Source: Mesobacillus boroniphilus (lineage in GTDB: Bacteria > Bacillota > Bacilli > Bacillales > Cytobacillaceae). Taken from it: a stretch of DNA of 64,000 nucleotides. Positions 57,544 to 64,000 of the stretch are shown here, piece by piece (within the stretch, counting starts at the first letter, position 1; each line of letters opens with the position of its first letter). The position numbers and the translations under genes were made by a program. The DNA lies in contig NZ_QTKX01000001.1 of NCBI RefSeq assembly GCF_018424685.1, positions 248,001-312,000 of the forward strand, given 5' to 3'. The notes under the pieces are model-generated. The model did no database searches. It saw only the letters and a list, made by a program, of their open reading frames with translations, and was not told where the DNA came from.

Positions 57544-57726
57544 TTAAAAGCCTTTGAACTTTTTTCGGTGATTTAAATATATCAGTAAAATAAATAATGC
57601 CAGAAACAGGATAGGGGATGTAAGATACAAGGGTAAGATATGCATTAATCCTAAAATATGAAGAATAAATGAAAAAAGTATGAACAGCGCCATAAGGGAA
57701 AGACCTATTTTATCCAATTGAATCAC
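57544..57726 (-). CDS. Small membrane protein, unknown
   Basis: A 60-residue protein of two hydrophobic helices (about 8-27 and 32-50) with a basic tail NHRKKFKGF. No strong ribosome site is visible before ATG 57726, but the hydrophobic pattern is regular. Family not recognised. Confidence 0.5.
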   Translation of the reverse strand: MIQLDKIGLSLMALFILFSFILHILGLMHILPLYLTSPILFLALFILLIYLNHRKKFKGF

Positions 57727-57835
57727 TCCGTATAGCTTTATAATTCATTTATATGCTTCAGTCCAGGCATTCATGAATGGGATTTGACAATATTGTGAAA
57801 TAACACACAAGGATATTGTGATAGGGAGCATGGAT

Positions 57836-57928
57836 ATGATATATTTATGTCGTGAAGTTGATCACAAGCAAACATTTACCCCTTTGTTTGACCGTGAAAA
57901 ATTTCTCCCATCCCCTTTGTTCGTATAA
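57836..57928 (+). CDS. Possible 30-residue small ORF between pepF and spxH
   Basis: GGGAG stands seven bases before ATG 57836. The frame MIYLCREVDHKQ... runs for 30 codons to TAA 57926-57928 and is followed ten bases later by a strong hairpin terminator. A GTGAAATAAC-type palindrome lies upstream. The combination of ribosome site, short frame and terminator suggests a small gene or regulatory RNA; no family known. Confidence 0.35.
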   Translation: MIYLCREVDHKQTFTPLFDREKFLPSPLFV

Positions 57929-57937
57929 AAAATAGTG

Positions 57938-57975
57938 AAAAGGCCTTGCAGTTGGAGAGCTGCAAGGCCTTTTTC
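57938..57975. terminator. Hairpin terminator downstream of the small ORF
   Basis: AAAAGGCCTTGCAG and CTGCAAGGCCTTTTT form a 14-pair stem; usable on both strands. Confidence 0.88.
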
Positions 57976-58039
57976 TGTGTATCGACGCATAATCCTTACA
58001 TAATTAGGTGAAAAACAGAGGAAGAAGTGATGAAAACTA

Positions 58040-58160
58040 AGTATATCGACCACTTTACAAGATATATTGGCGAATACTTAATTTTTTCGACCACATTTCG
58101 AATTATATTGGCGAATTTTTAATTTTATCGACCACTTTTTCTATTATTTCGACCAAGCTC
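58040..58160. repeat. Tandem 41-bp repeat, about 3 units, between pepF and spxH
   Basis: CGACCAC occurs at 58047, 58088 and 58129 (exactly 41 apart) with a final CGACCAA at 58150. The other half of each unit is ATATTGGCGAAT(A/T)(C/T)TTAATTTT. The array lies downstream of the leftward spxH terminator. Confidence 0.75.
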
Positions 58161-58216
58161 ATTTTAATGTTCTTTATTTAATCCAGTTTCGAAACTAGGG
58201 GACGCCTTCAAATAAA

Positions 58217-58236
58217 AAAACCGTGCAAATGCACGG
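58217..58236 (-). terminator. Terminator of the yjbI-spxH transcript
   Basis: CCGTGCA-TT-TGCACGG on the minus strand, followed by seven Ts, abuts the spxH stop codon. Confidence 0.85.
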
Positions 58237-59118
58237 TCATCCTTCAAGATATCGCCAGAACACCCCATATTTAGCGGGGATTTGTTCGACTTTTTGTTTT
58301 AGCATTAATTTCTTTAATTCCTTCTCGGCCTGTTGAACAGTCATGTCATATACAACGGCGACTTCCTTAGAGGCAACCATTTTGTACTGTTTCAGAAATT
58401 GTTCAATGATCGGCGGCTTGGTCGCTTCAGGTTTTTCCTGCAGCATTTCTTCAAGAATCTGGACGTATACCTCATATGGGTAAAGACCGGTAATCTTAAT
58501 GCCTTCCTCTTCAACATTCGCGTTAAAAAAGACGAATGTCGGGATTTCCTGGACATCCATTTCATTCGTTATTTTTAAATCGCACTGAAATGCTTTTGCG
58601 GCTGTTTCAGAATGAATGTCGGTTACGAATTCCTCTACGTCTAATCCGACGCTTCTTGCGCAATTCTTTAACACCTCGAAGTTCGAGACATTCTGTTTTT
58701 CAAGAAATAGGACTTCTTGAAGCTTTCTCAAGAATCTGATGCCTTTCTTTCTCCCCTGAAGCTCAGCTGATTTTATAGCAATTGAAGCCAAATAGGGGGA
58801 TGACACTGGGTTTTCAAACCACAGTGATCCGTCACATGACATTCCTGTTCTGCTCGCTGTTTTTTCCCAAAGCTCCGCAATCGTTTCATAACGCTTTTTT
58901 CTGCTCATGTTCAATGTGGCAAGTTTCCCGCTTAAAACATGGCGAATAGAAAAATAATTGCCATATTCGATTTGGAGCTTTTTGATGATTGGTTCTAGTG
59001 CCCAGCATTCCGGACAGAGCGGGTCGACAAACATATAAATTTCTATAGGTTTTTTATCTAAGCTATGGCAAAACTCTGATAGGTCATAGCTCAAAAGGTT
59101 TTCCCGACTCAGTTTCAT
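58237..59118 (-). CDS. spxH: SpxH (YjbH), ClpXP adaptor for Spx
   Basis: A 293-residue DsbA/thioredoxin-like protein that presents Spx to ClpXP. The CxxC motif is Cys35-Pro-Glu-Cys38 in [15 protein letters not shown], and the central helical insert of the family is present. In B. subtilis the histidine-rich N-terminus and cysteines bind zinc; a histidine-rich stretch is not seen here. Its start overlaps the yjbI stop (ATGA), so the two are made from one message. Confidence 0.94.
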   Translation of the reverse strand: MKLSRENLLSYDLSEFCHSLDKKPIEIYMFVDPLCPECWALEPIIKKLQIEYGNYFSIRHVLSGKLATLNMSRKKRYETIAELWEKTASRTGMSCDGSLWFENPVSSPYLASIAIKSAELQGRKKGIRFLRKLQEVLFLEKQNVSNFEVLKNCARSVGLDVEEFVTDIHSETAAKAFQCDLKITNEMDVQEIPTFVFFNANVEEEGIKITGLYPYEVYVQILEEMLQEKPEATKPPIIEQFLKQYKMVASKEVAVVYDMTVQQAEKELKKLMLKQKVEQIPAKYGVFWRYLEG

Positions 59119-59516
59119 GTGTTATCACCAGTTTCATCATCTGGTGTATTGATCATATGCTGGGCGGTCAGATAAAGTCTTGCGTAAAAATCTTCCCTTA
59201 CAGGTCCATCCAGCCCCACTTCATCCATGGCCTCAGCCATACAGGCAAGCCAGGCTGTCGCCCTGACCGGCGTGATTTCGAACGGCAAATGTCTTGCGCG
59301 GAGCATAGGATGGCCATGTTCATTGGTATATAAGGGTGGACCTCCTAAATATTGAGTTAAAAACTGCTTTTGTTTTCGCGCAGTTTCTGTTAAGTCATCC
59401 GGGAATATAGGAGCAAGATCAGGATGCATTCCAACGCGGTGGTAAAAAGCATCAACCAGCCGGTGAAGTGTCCCTTCGCCAATGGCTTCGAATGGTAAGG
59501 TCTTATTCTCAACCAT
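59115..59516 (-). CDS. yjbI: Truncated hemoglobin YjbI (group II)
   Basis: A 133-residue haem protein of the 2/2 hemoglobin group II. Tyr25, the proximal His76 ([11 protein letters not shown]) and Trp89 fall at the positions I recall for B. subtilis trHb. Such proteins bind oxygen and can scavenge reactive oxygen or nitrogen species; coexpression with SpxH suggests a redox-stress role. ATG 59516 follows GGAG; an upstream in-frame start at 59555 lacks a good site. Confidence 0.94.
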   Translation of the reverse strand: MVENKTLPFEAIGEGTLHRLVDAFYHRVGMHPDLAPIFPDDLTETARKQKQFLTQYLGGPPLYTNEHGHPMLRARHLPFEITPVRATAWLACMAEAMDEVGLDGPVREDFYARLYLTAQHMINTPDDETGDNT

Positions 59517-59663
59517 ATTGATAACTCCTTTTAAAATAGATTTTAGAAATTTCATTCTGCTTTGATAGTTATGCTATTTATTGTAGCAATGCTAAATTTA
59601 TATCTCAAACAAATCGTCTTGAGTTCTATAAAAACTGGCTAATTAGTGATTGCTTTACTAATG

Positions 59664-59703
59664 TACACAAAAAGGCCGCCTGTTACCACTGACAGGCGGT
59701 CAA
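59664..59703 (-). terminator. Terminator of yjbJ
   Basis: CCGCCTGTC and (G)ACAGGCGG on the minus strand form a stem followed by CCTTTTTG. Confidence 0.8.
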
Positions 59704-59738
59704 AACCAATGGGAATATTATCCTTTTAAAGCTGCCTT

Positions 59739-60383
59739 TTATCCGTAAAAGACATCCGTGACTTTCCGTACATAGTTTTGCGTTTCTTTAAATGGAGGGA
59801 TTCCCCCATATTTGTCTACATTTCCCGGTCCAGCATTATATGCTGCAAGCGCGAGCTCTATATTATTGTCATACCTGTCGAGCATTTGACGAAGGTATTT
59901 ACTTCCTGCGAGTATATTCTCCGCTGGATCAAATGCATTTTTAACGCCGAGGCCCCTGGCTGTCGCAGGCATCAATTGCATCAGCCCTGAAGCACCTGCA
60001 TGGCTTACGGCATTTGGATTAAAATTCGATTCCTTTTGAATGACAGACTTAATGAGCTTGGCTGGAATATTGAAAATGGCAGCAGCCTTATCAATTATAC
60101 CATCAAAATCAGCATTGCTTTTGGCAGCCACTTTCGTCAGTTGAATAGGCGGCAACATTTGCCCAATGTTCTGTTTTGCTAAATCAAAATTGTTAACTGC
60201 AATTTGCGCGTTGTCAAATAACTCTTCCAGCCTTGTTGCAGTGGCACCAAGAGCATTGCTTTGGTCACTAAGGATGCCAGAAAGTATTTCCTGAAAAAGG
60301 CCGTTTCCAGATTGGCTGGTTGGCTGGTTGAAGTTTTGAAGTGCCTGCAATTCAAGCATGACTTTTAACTGGTCAACATTCAT
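59739..60383 (-). CDS. yjbJ: Lytic transglycosylase YjbJ
   Basis: A 214-residue (or 215) protein with a C-terminal SLT domain: the catalytic glutamate in VIQKESNFNPNAVS (about residue 118), SGLMQLMPATARGLGV and ALAAYNAGPGNVDKYGG. It should cut the glycan backbone of peptidoglycan between MurNAc and GlcNAc. No signal peptide is visible; the N-terminal 90 residues are polar. The second of two adjacent ATGs (60383) has better spacing to GGAG. Confidence 0.9.
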   Translation of the reverse strand: MNVDQLKVMLELQALQNFNQPTSQSGNGLFQEILSGILSDQSNALGATATRLEELFDNAQIAVNNFDLAKQNIGQMLPPIQLTKVAAKSNADFDGIIDKAAAIFNIPAKLIKSVIQKESNFNPNAVSHAGASGLMQLMPATARGLGVKNAFDPAENILAGSKYLRQMLDRYDNNIELALAAYNAGPGNVDKYGGIPPFKETQNYVRKVTDVFYG

Positions 60384-60402
60384 CATGATTCTCCTGCCTG
60401 GT

Positions 60403-60990
60403 CTATTCTTGTAAAAGGTTATATTTTGCAGCGTAAAATCTTTTAATTTTATTATCGGTCGGTCTAATAGGGATTTTTAGGTCTTCCAATAATTTGGTGA
60501 AAACCTTATATCCTGCTGACTCATTCGTCACTTCATATTCTAGCTCATAATCTTCTGCATTTAAATAGTAACTATGGTCCAGAACAAGCAATCCTTCTTT
60601 GTACTCAACTTCGGCGCGCACGGTGGTGAGAGACCCGAAGTATTGTAAAGGCTCTGTATCTTCGATTAAACTTCCAACAGCGTCTTTTACTTCACCTTCT
60701 GGCAGCTTCCCGGTTGACAAAGCTTCCTCAGTCTGGCTAGTCGTTATCATCTGGTTCGTTTCTAGCAAACCCAGTTCGGCAGGCTGCTTTAAAGTCATTT
60801 CAAACTGGGATTCTTTTTCCCTGATTCGCAAAGCAGAACCATGATCCTTCAAGGTGAAGGAATTCGTATCAAAATAATGATTAATCTGTTTTTTGAATTG
60901 CTCTGGCTCGATTTTAAAGTATTTTTCAAGGAAGTGGAATTCTTCCTCTGTCAGCATGTTCTTGAATTCGATTTCGATATTCTGGCTCAC
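60403..60990 (-). CDS. yjbK: CYTH-domain protein YjbK
   Basis: A 195-residue member of the CYTH (adenylate cyclase/thiamine triphosphatase) superfamily. The signature EIEFK starts at residue 6, and alternating charged pairs (HGSALRIREKE, EVEYKEGLLVLDHS, ELEYEV) line the beta tunnel that holds triphosphate and metal. Substrate is likely an inorganic or organic triphosphate. It lies next to relQ and NAD kinase, a cluster for nucleotide metabolism. Confidence 0.9.
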   Translation of the reverse strand: MSQNIEIEFKNMLTEEEFHFLEKYFKIEPEQFKKQINHYFDTNSFTLKDHGSALRIREKESQFEMTLKQPAELGLLETNQMITTSQTEEALSTGKLPEGEVKDAVGSLIEDTEPLQYFGSLTTVRAEVEYKEGLLVLDHSYYLNAEDYELEYEVTNESAGYKVFTKLLEDLKIPIRPTDNKIKRFYAAKYNLLQE

Positions 60991-61108
60991 ATCTGTCCGC
61001 CCTTTCCAATAAGCTGATCTTATTATCTCGTTAAATCATGTTGGCTTCAATCCTTAGTAGAAAATGGTTCGATATGATAAAATAAAAAAGATTATGGAGG
61101 TTGAAGAA

Positions 61109-61489
61109 ATGAGCCAAAAAATTTTAATTACAGATGCAAAAATAGAAAATAATGAGTTACTTCTGTCTACAGACATAGAGACAGACCTTGGAGATTTTGC
61201 CGCAACAGGGCAAATGCTTGTTGATTCCGATCAATTATCTTTTATTTATATTGTTGATAAAGAAGATGGATATCAGTATGTCACCATTCCAGTGGACACT
61301 TGGAGTGTTATTCAGGAAGGTCTCCAGGCTGGAATAGAAACGTTTTTAACAAATGATGGAGGCAAACTTAAATTGGAAAGCTTCCATGGTGAAATGGAAT
61401 ATTTGATTGCGAATATAACTGGCAACAGCAATTATGGAGAGGAAATGGTCACGAAAGTGGAACAGGTTTTTATCGCACCCTCTGCTTAG
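61109..61489 (+). CDS. yjbL: YjbL-like protein, unknown function
   Basis: A 126-residue acidic soluble protein (MSQKILITDAKIENNELLL...) in the yjbL position, divergent from yjbK. Repeated beta-strand-like segments, no motif recognised. ATG 61109 follows GGAGG at good spacing; the ORF extends to 61064 without support. It precedes relQ by 34 bases. Confidence 0.75.
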   Translation: MSQKILITDAKIENNELLLSTDIETDLGDFAATGQMLVDSDQLSFIYIVDKEDGYQYVTIPVDTWSVIQEGLQAGIETFLTNDGGKLKLESFHGEMEYLIANITGNSNYGEEMVTKVEQVFIAPSA

Positions 61490-61523
61490 GCTTTCGTGAA
61501 TAGAACCGGATGGGGTGACTGAT

Positions 61524-62162
61524 GTGAAACACTGGGATCAATTTTTAGAACCTTATAAGCACGCTGTTGAAGAATTGAAGGTAAAGCTAAAGGGAATCAG
61601 GAGCCAATATGAACTCCATTCCGACCATTCCCCGATTGAATTTGTCACTGGGAGGGTAAAGCCTATAGCGAGCATTCTTGATAAGGCTCATCAAAAAGGC
61701 ATTTCACTTGATAAGCTCGAATCAGAAATGCAGGATATTGCCGGCTTGAGGATCATGTGCCAGTTCGTGGATGACATCAAGACAGTGGTTGAATTATTGA
61801 GGAGCCGGAATGATTTTGAGATTGTCGAGGAGAGGGATTATATCTCGCATAAAAAAGCGAGCGGCTACCGCTCCTATCATGTCGTAATCCGCTATCCAGT
61901 CCAGACAATCCGGGGTGAAAGAAAGATACTGGCAGAAATCCAGATTAGAACATTGGCGATGAATTTCTGGGCAACAGTGGAGCATTCGCTGAATTATAAA
62001 TATAAAGGGCTTTTTCCTGAGGACATTAAAATCAGGCTTCAGCGCGCAGCCGAGGCCGCATTCAGGCTCGATGAAGAAATGTCGACAATCAGGGGAGAAA
62101 TCCAGGATGCTCAGGCTTTTTTTACAAGGAAAAAAGAAATGCAGCAGGATGGAAAGAAATAG
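61524..62162 (+). CDS. relQ: Small alarmone synthetase RelQ (SasB/YjbM)
   Basis: A 212-residue enzyme that makes (p)ppGpp from ATP and GDP/GTP, without the hydrolase half of Rel. Motifs: GRVKPIASILDKA, MQDIAGLRIMCQF (about 75-87), SGYRSYHVVIRYP (about 114-126) and EIQIRTLAMNFWATVEHSLNYKY (about 138-160). The N-terminus is close to B. subtilis YjbM. GTG 61524 is chosen by spacing to a GGGG; 61515 is possible. In the same unit as NAD kinase. Confidence 0.94.
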   Translation: MKHWDQFLEPYKHAVEELKVKLKGIRSQYELHSDHSPIEFVTGRVKPIASILDKAHQKGISLDKLESEMQDIAGLRIMCQFVDDIKTVVELLRSRNDFEIVEERDYISHKKASGYRSYHVVIRYPVQTIRGERKILAEIQIRTLAMNFWATVEHSLNYKYKGLFPEDIKIRLQRAAEAAFRLDEEMSTIRGEIQDAQAFFTRKKEMQQDGKK

Positions 62163-62194
62163 TTTAAATCCGAAATGCAGGGGTGTTTGATTAT

Positions 62195-62995
62195 ATGAAA
62201 TTTGCGATCACTTCAAAAGGGGATTCCAGGTCCAATACATTAATGCATAAAATGAGGACATATCTTTTGGACTTTGATTTACAATATGATGAAGACCAGC
62301 CCGATCTTTGTATCTCAGTGGGAGGAGATGGCACGCTTTTGTATGCCTTCCATAGATACAGCAGCAGGCTGGACAAAACAGCATTCATTGGAGTACATAC
62401 CGGGCACCTTGGCTTTTATGCTGACTGGGTTCCTGAAGAAATTGAAAAGCTTGTCATTGCCGTGGCCAAAACACCATATCAGGTGATTGAATATCCGCTG
62501 CTTGAGGTAATCATCAGGTACCAGCATGGCGGCAGAGAAACAAGGTATCTCGCCCTGAATGAATCGACAGTCAAATCTGTTGAGGGCACCCTTGTCATGG
62601 ATGTTGAAATCAGAGGCCAGCATTTTGAACGCTTCCGTGGAGATGGTTTATGTGTATCCACGCCATCAGGAAGCACAGCCTACAATAAAGCATTAGGCGG
62701 TGCGATTCTGCACCCGTCACTAAGAGCTATCCAGGTTGCGGAGATGGCATCCATCAACAACCGCGTCTTCCGGACAGTGGGATCGCCGTTGATCCTTCCT
62801 GATCATCATACCTGTACACTAAAACCGGTTAATAGACCCGATTTCCAGGTGACGGTTGACCATTTGACACTTCTGCATAAGGACGTTAAATCAATCCAAT
62901 TCCGGGTTGCGGATGAAAAGATCCGATTCGCACGCTTTAGGCCATTCCCATTCTGGAAAAGGGTACATGATTCGTTTATTTCTGACAGTGACTAA
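62195..62995 (+). CDS. ppnK: NAD kinase
   Basis: A 266-residue enzyme that phosphorylates NAD to NADP. The GGDGT motif ([13 protein letters not shown], about 45-57), [11 protein letters not shown] and [16 protein letters not shown] are intact. It is nearly identical in length to B. subtilis PpnKA (266). The ATG at 62195 fits the known N-terminus MKFA(I/V)(T/S)SKGD. Located 32 bases after relQ. Confidence 0.95.
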   Translation: MKFAITSKGDSRSNTLMHKMRTYLLDFDLQYDEDQPDLCISVGGDGTLLYAFHRYSSRLDKTAFIGVHTGHLGFYADWVPEEIEKLVIAVAKTPYQVIEYPLLEVIIRYQHGGRETRYLALNESTVKSVEGTLVMDVEIRGQHFERFRGDGLCVSTPSGSTAYNKALGGAILHPSLRAIQVAEMASINNRVFRTVGSPLILPDHHTCTLKPVNRPDFQVTVDHLTLLHKDVKSIQFRVADEKIRFARFRPFPFWKRVHDSFISDSD

Positions 62996-63013
62996 AGAGC
63001 AGCTCAAGTAGCT

Positions 63014-63540
63014 AAAATGTTAAGAAACCAGCGTTTTAATAGACATTTCGGAGATGAAGAGCGTCTAAAATGTCTAAGAATCAGCGTTTAATAGACATTT
63101 TCGAGGTGGATATCGTCTAAAATGTCTAAGAACAAGCGATTAATAGACATTTAGGAGATGGATATCGTCTAAAATGTCTAAGAACAAGCGATTAATAGAC
63201 ATTTCGGGGATGGAGAGCGCCTAAAATGTCTAAGAACAAGCGATTAATAGACATTTCGGAGATGGTTATCGTCTAAAATGTCTAAGAACCAGCGATTAAT
63301 AGACATTTTGGAGATGGATATCGTCTAAAATGTCTAAGAACCAGCGTTTAATAGACATTTCGGGGATGGAGAGCGCCTAAAATGTCTAAGAACAAGCGAT
63401 TAATAGACATTTTGGAGATGGATATCGTCTAAAATGTCTAAGAACAAGCGATTAATAGACATTTTGGAGATGAAGAGCGTCTAAAATGTCTAAGAACCAG
63501 CGATTAATGGACATTTTGGAGACAGAATAAGGCCAAAATG
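63014..63540. repeat. 52-bp tandem array, 10 units plus a partial, between ppnK and yjbO
   Basis: AAAATGT starts at 63014, 63067, 63119, 63171, 63223, 63275, 63327, 63379, 63431 and 63483, with a degenerate copy at 63536. Spacing is 52 except for 53 at each end. Every unit contains AAAATGTCTA and its exact complement TAGACATTTT separated by about 15 bases (AGAA(C/A/T)(C/A)AGCG(A/T)TTAA), followed by a linker GGAGATGGATATCGTC with variants. Inner units are almost identical and outer ones diverge. No variable spacers exist, so it is not a CRISPR array. Confidence 0.92.
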
Positions 63541-63687
63541 TCAGAGATCTAGGGTGCAGATAGTGTTTCAATACTGGGGACACAATGTATTGAAGAGCAA
63601 GAAAACAAGGCAGACCAATATATTCCATATTCTGATTTTTATTGAAAGTATTTTTTAAAAGAAATGAGAACGACAGGAGTCGCTAAT

Positions 63688-64000
63688 ATGGCGAAAAACT
63701 TCACATTGGAATTTACAGCTGAGGCAGCTGACCAGGGCAAAATGGTTAGAGAATACCTCAAGGAAAAGGAAATTTCCAAATCAGCGCTTACTGACATAAA
63801 GTTCAAGGGCGGTTTTATTTCAGTGAACAGCCAGGAGGTAAATGTCAGGTACATACTGGATAACGGAGATCATGTCAGAGTGGAATTTCCTCTTGAAGTA
63901 CCATCTGAGGGTTTGATGGGGGAGGAAATCCCGCTTTCGATTGTTTATGAGGATGATTATTTACTGGTGGTCAATAAACCATCAGGAATGAATACGATTC
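63688..64000 (+). CDS. yjbO: RluA/RluD-family pseudouridine synthase YjbO (partial)
   Basis: The first 104 residues of a pseudouridine synthase that continues past the window. An S4-like RNA-binding domain (VREYLKEKEISKSALTDIKFKGGFISVNSQEV) is followed by the start of the catalytic domain, IPLSIVYEDDYLLVVNKPSGMNT, the first conserved motif of the RluA family. The catalytic aspartate motif lies beyond the window. AGGAG precedes the ATG at 63688. Confidence 0.9.
   Translation, partial: MAKNFTLEFTAEAADQGKMVREYLKEKEISKSALTDIKFKGGFISVNSQEVNVRYILDNGDHVRVEFPLEVPSEGLMGEEIPLSIVYEDDYLLVVNKPSGMNTI

Noticed and set aside
63014..63540. CRISPR array
   Set aside because: The whole 52-base unit is repeated with no variable spacers, and no cas genes are present.

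Overview
The window is chromosomal DNA of a low-to-moderate GC, Gram-positive, spore-former-type member of the Bacillaceae. Gene order from about 17 kb to the end closely follows the Bacillus subtilis yjzD-yjaU-yjaV-med-comZ-fabH-fabF-app-yjaZ-yjbA-trpS-opp-yjbC-spx-mecA-coiA-pepF-spxH-yjbI-yjbJ-yjbK-yjbL-relQ-ppnK-yjbO region. A clpB gene (absent from B. subtilis, to my knowledge) and three separate peptide ABC operons show that it is not B. subtilis itself. I would guess a Mesobacillus/Cytobacillus-like genus, but this is inference.

Layout. 0-3.2 kb: remnants of a nitrate-respiration neighbourhood (NarI-like short membrane protein, MEDS sensor protein, YwiC-like membrane protein behind an Fnr-type box, and an Fnr regulator with a C-terminal cysteine cluster). 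3.4-12.8 kb: a complete arginine operon argC-argJ-argB-argD-carA-carB-argF with ARG boxes before argC and before carA. 13-17.3 kb: undecaprenyl-diphosphate phosphatase, yjzC, clpB under a perfect CtsR operator, yjzD. 17.5-23.4 kb: yjaU, yjaV, med, comZ, a small acidic protein, then fabH (with a FapR-like operator) and fabF. 23.8-47.5 kb: three oligopeptide ABC transporter operons (D-F-A-B-C, D-F-A-B-C, A-B-C-D-F), interrupted by yjaZ, a NERD protein, yjbA, T-box-controlled trpS and a DUF3899 protein. Each operon has a CodY-like motif just upstream of, or within, its leader. 47.6-64 kb: a putative glycoside hydrolase, a GNAT protein, spx, mecA, cardiolipin synthase, coiA, pepF, spxH with truncated hemoglobin, a lytic transglycosylase, a CYTH protein, yjbL, relQ, NAD kinase and the start of an RluD-type pseudouridine synthase.

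Functionally the window links nutrient sensing and stress to competence: arginine synthesis, CodY-type peptide uptake, (p)ppGpp synthesis, the Spx/SpxH/ClpXP and MecA/ClpCP proteolysis circuits, and the competence factors Med, ComZ, MecA and CoiA.

The least explained material is intergenic. Five short tandem arrays have unrelated sequences but unit lengths of about 52 bp (three arrays) or about 41 bp (two arrays). There is also a modular dispersed element in five copies, whose closing stem shows compensatory changes. No rRNA, tRNA, insertion sequence, prophage or CRISPR array was seen. Unless said otherwise, starts were chosen by Shine-Dalgarno spacing and remembered family N-termini.
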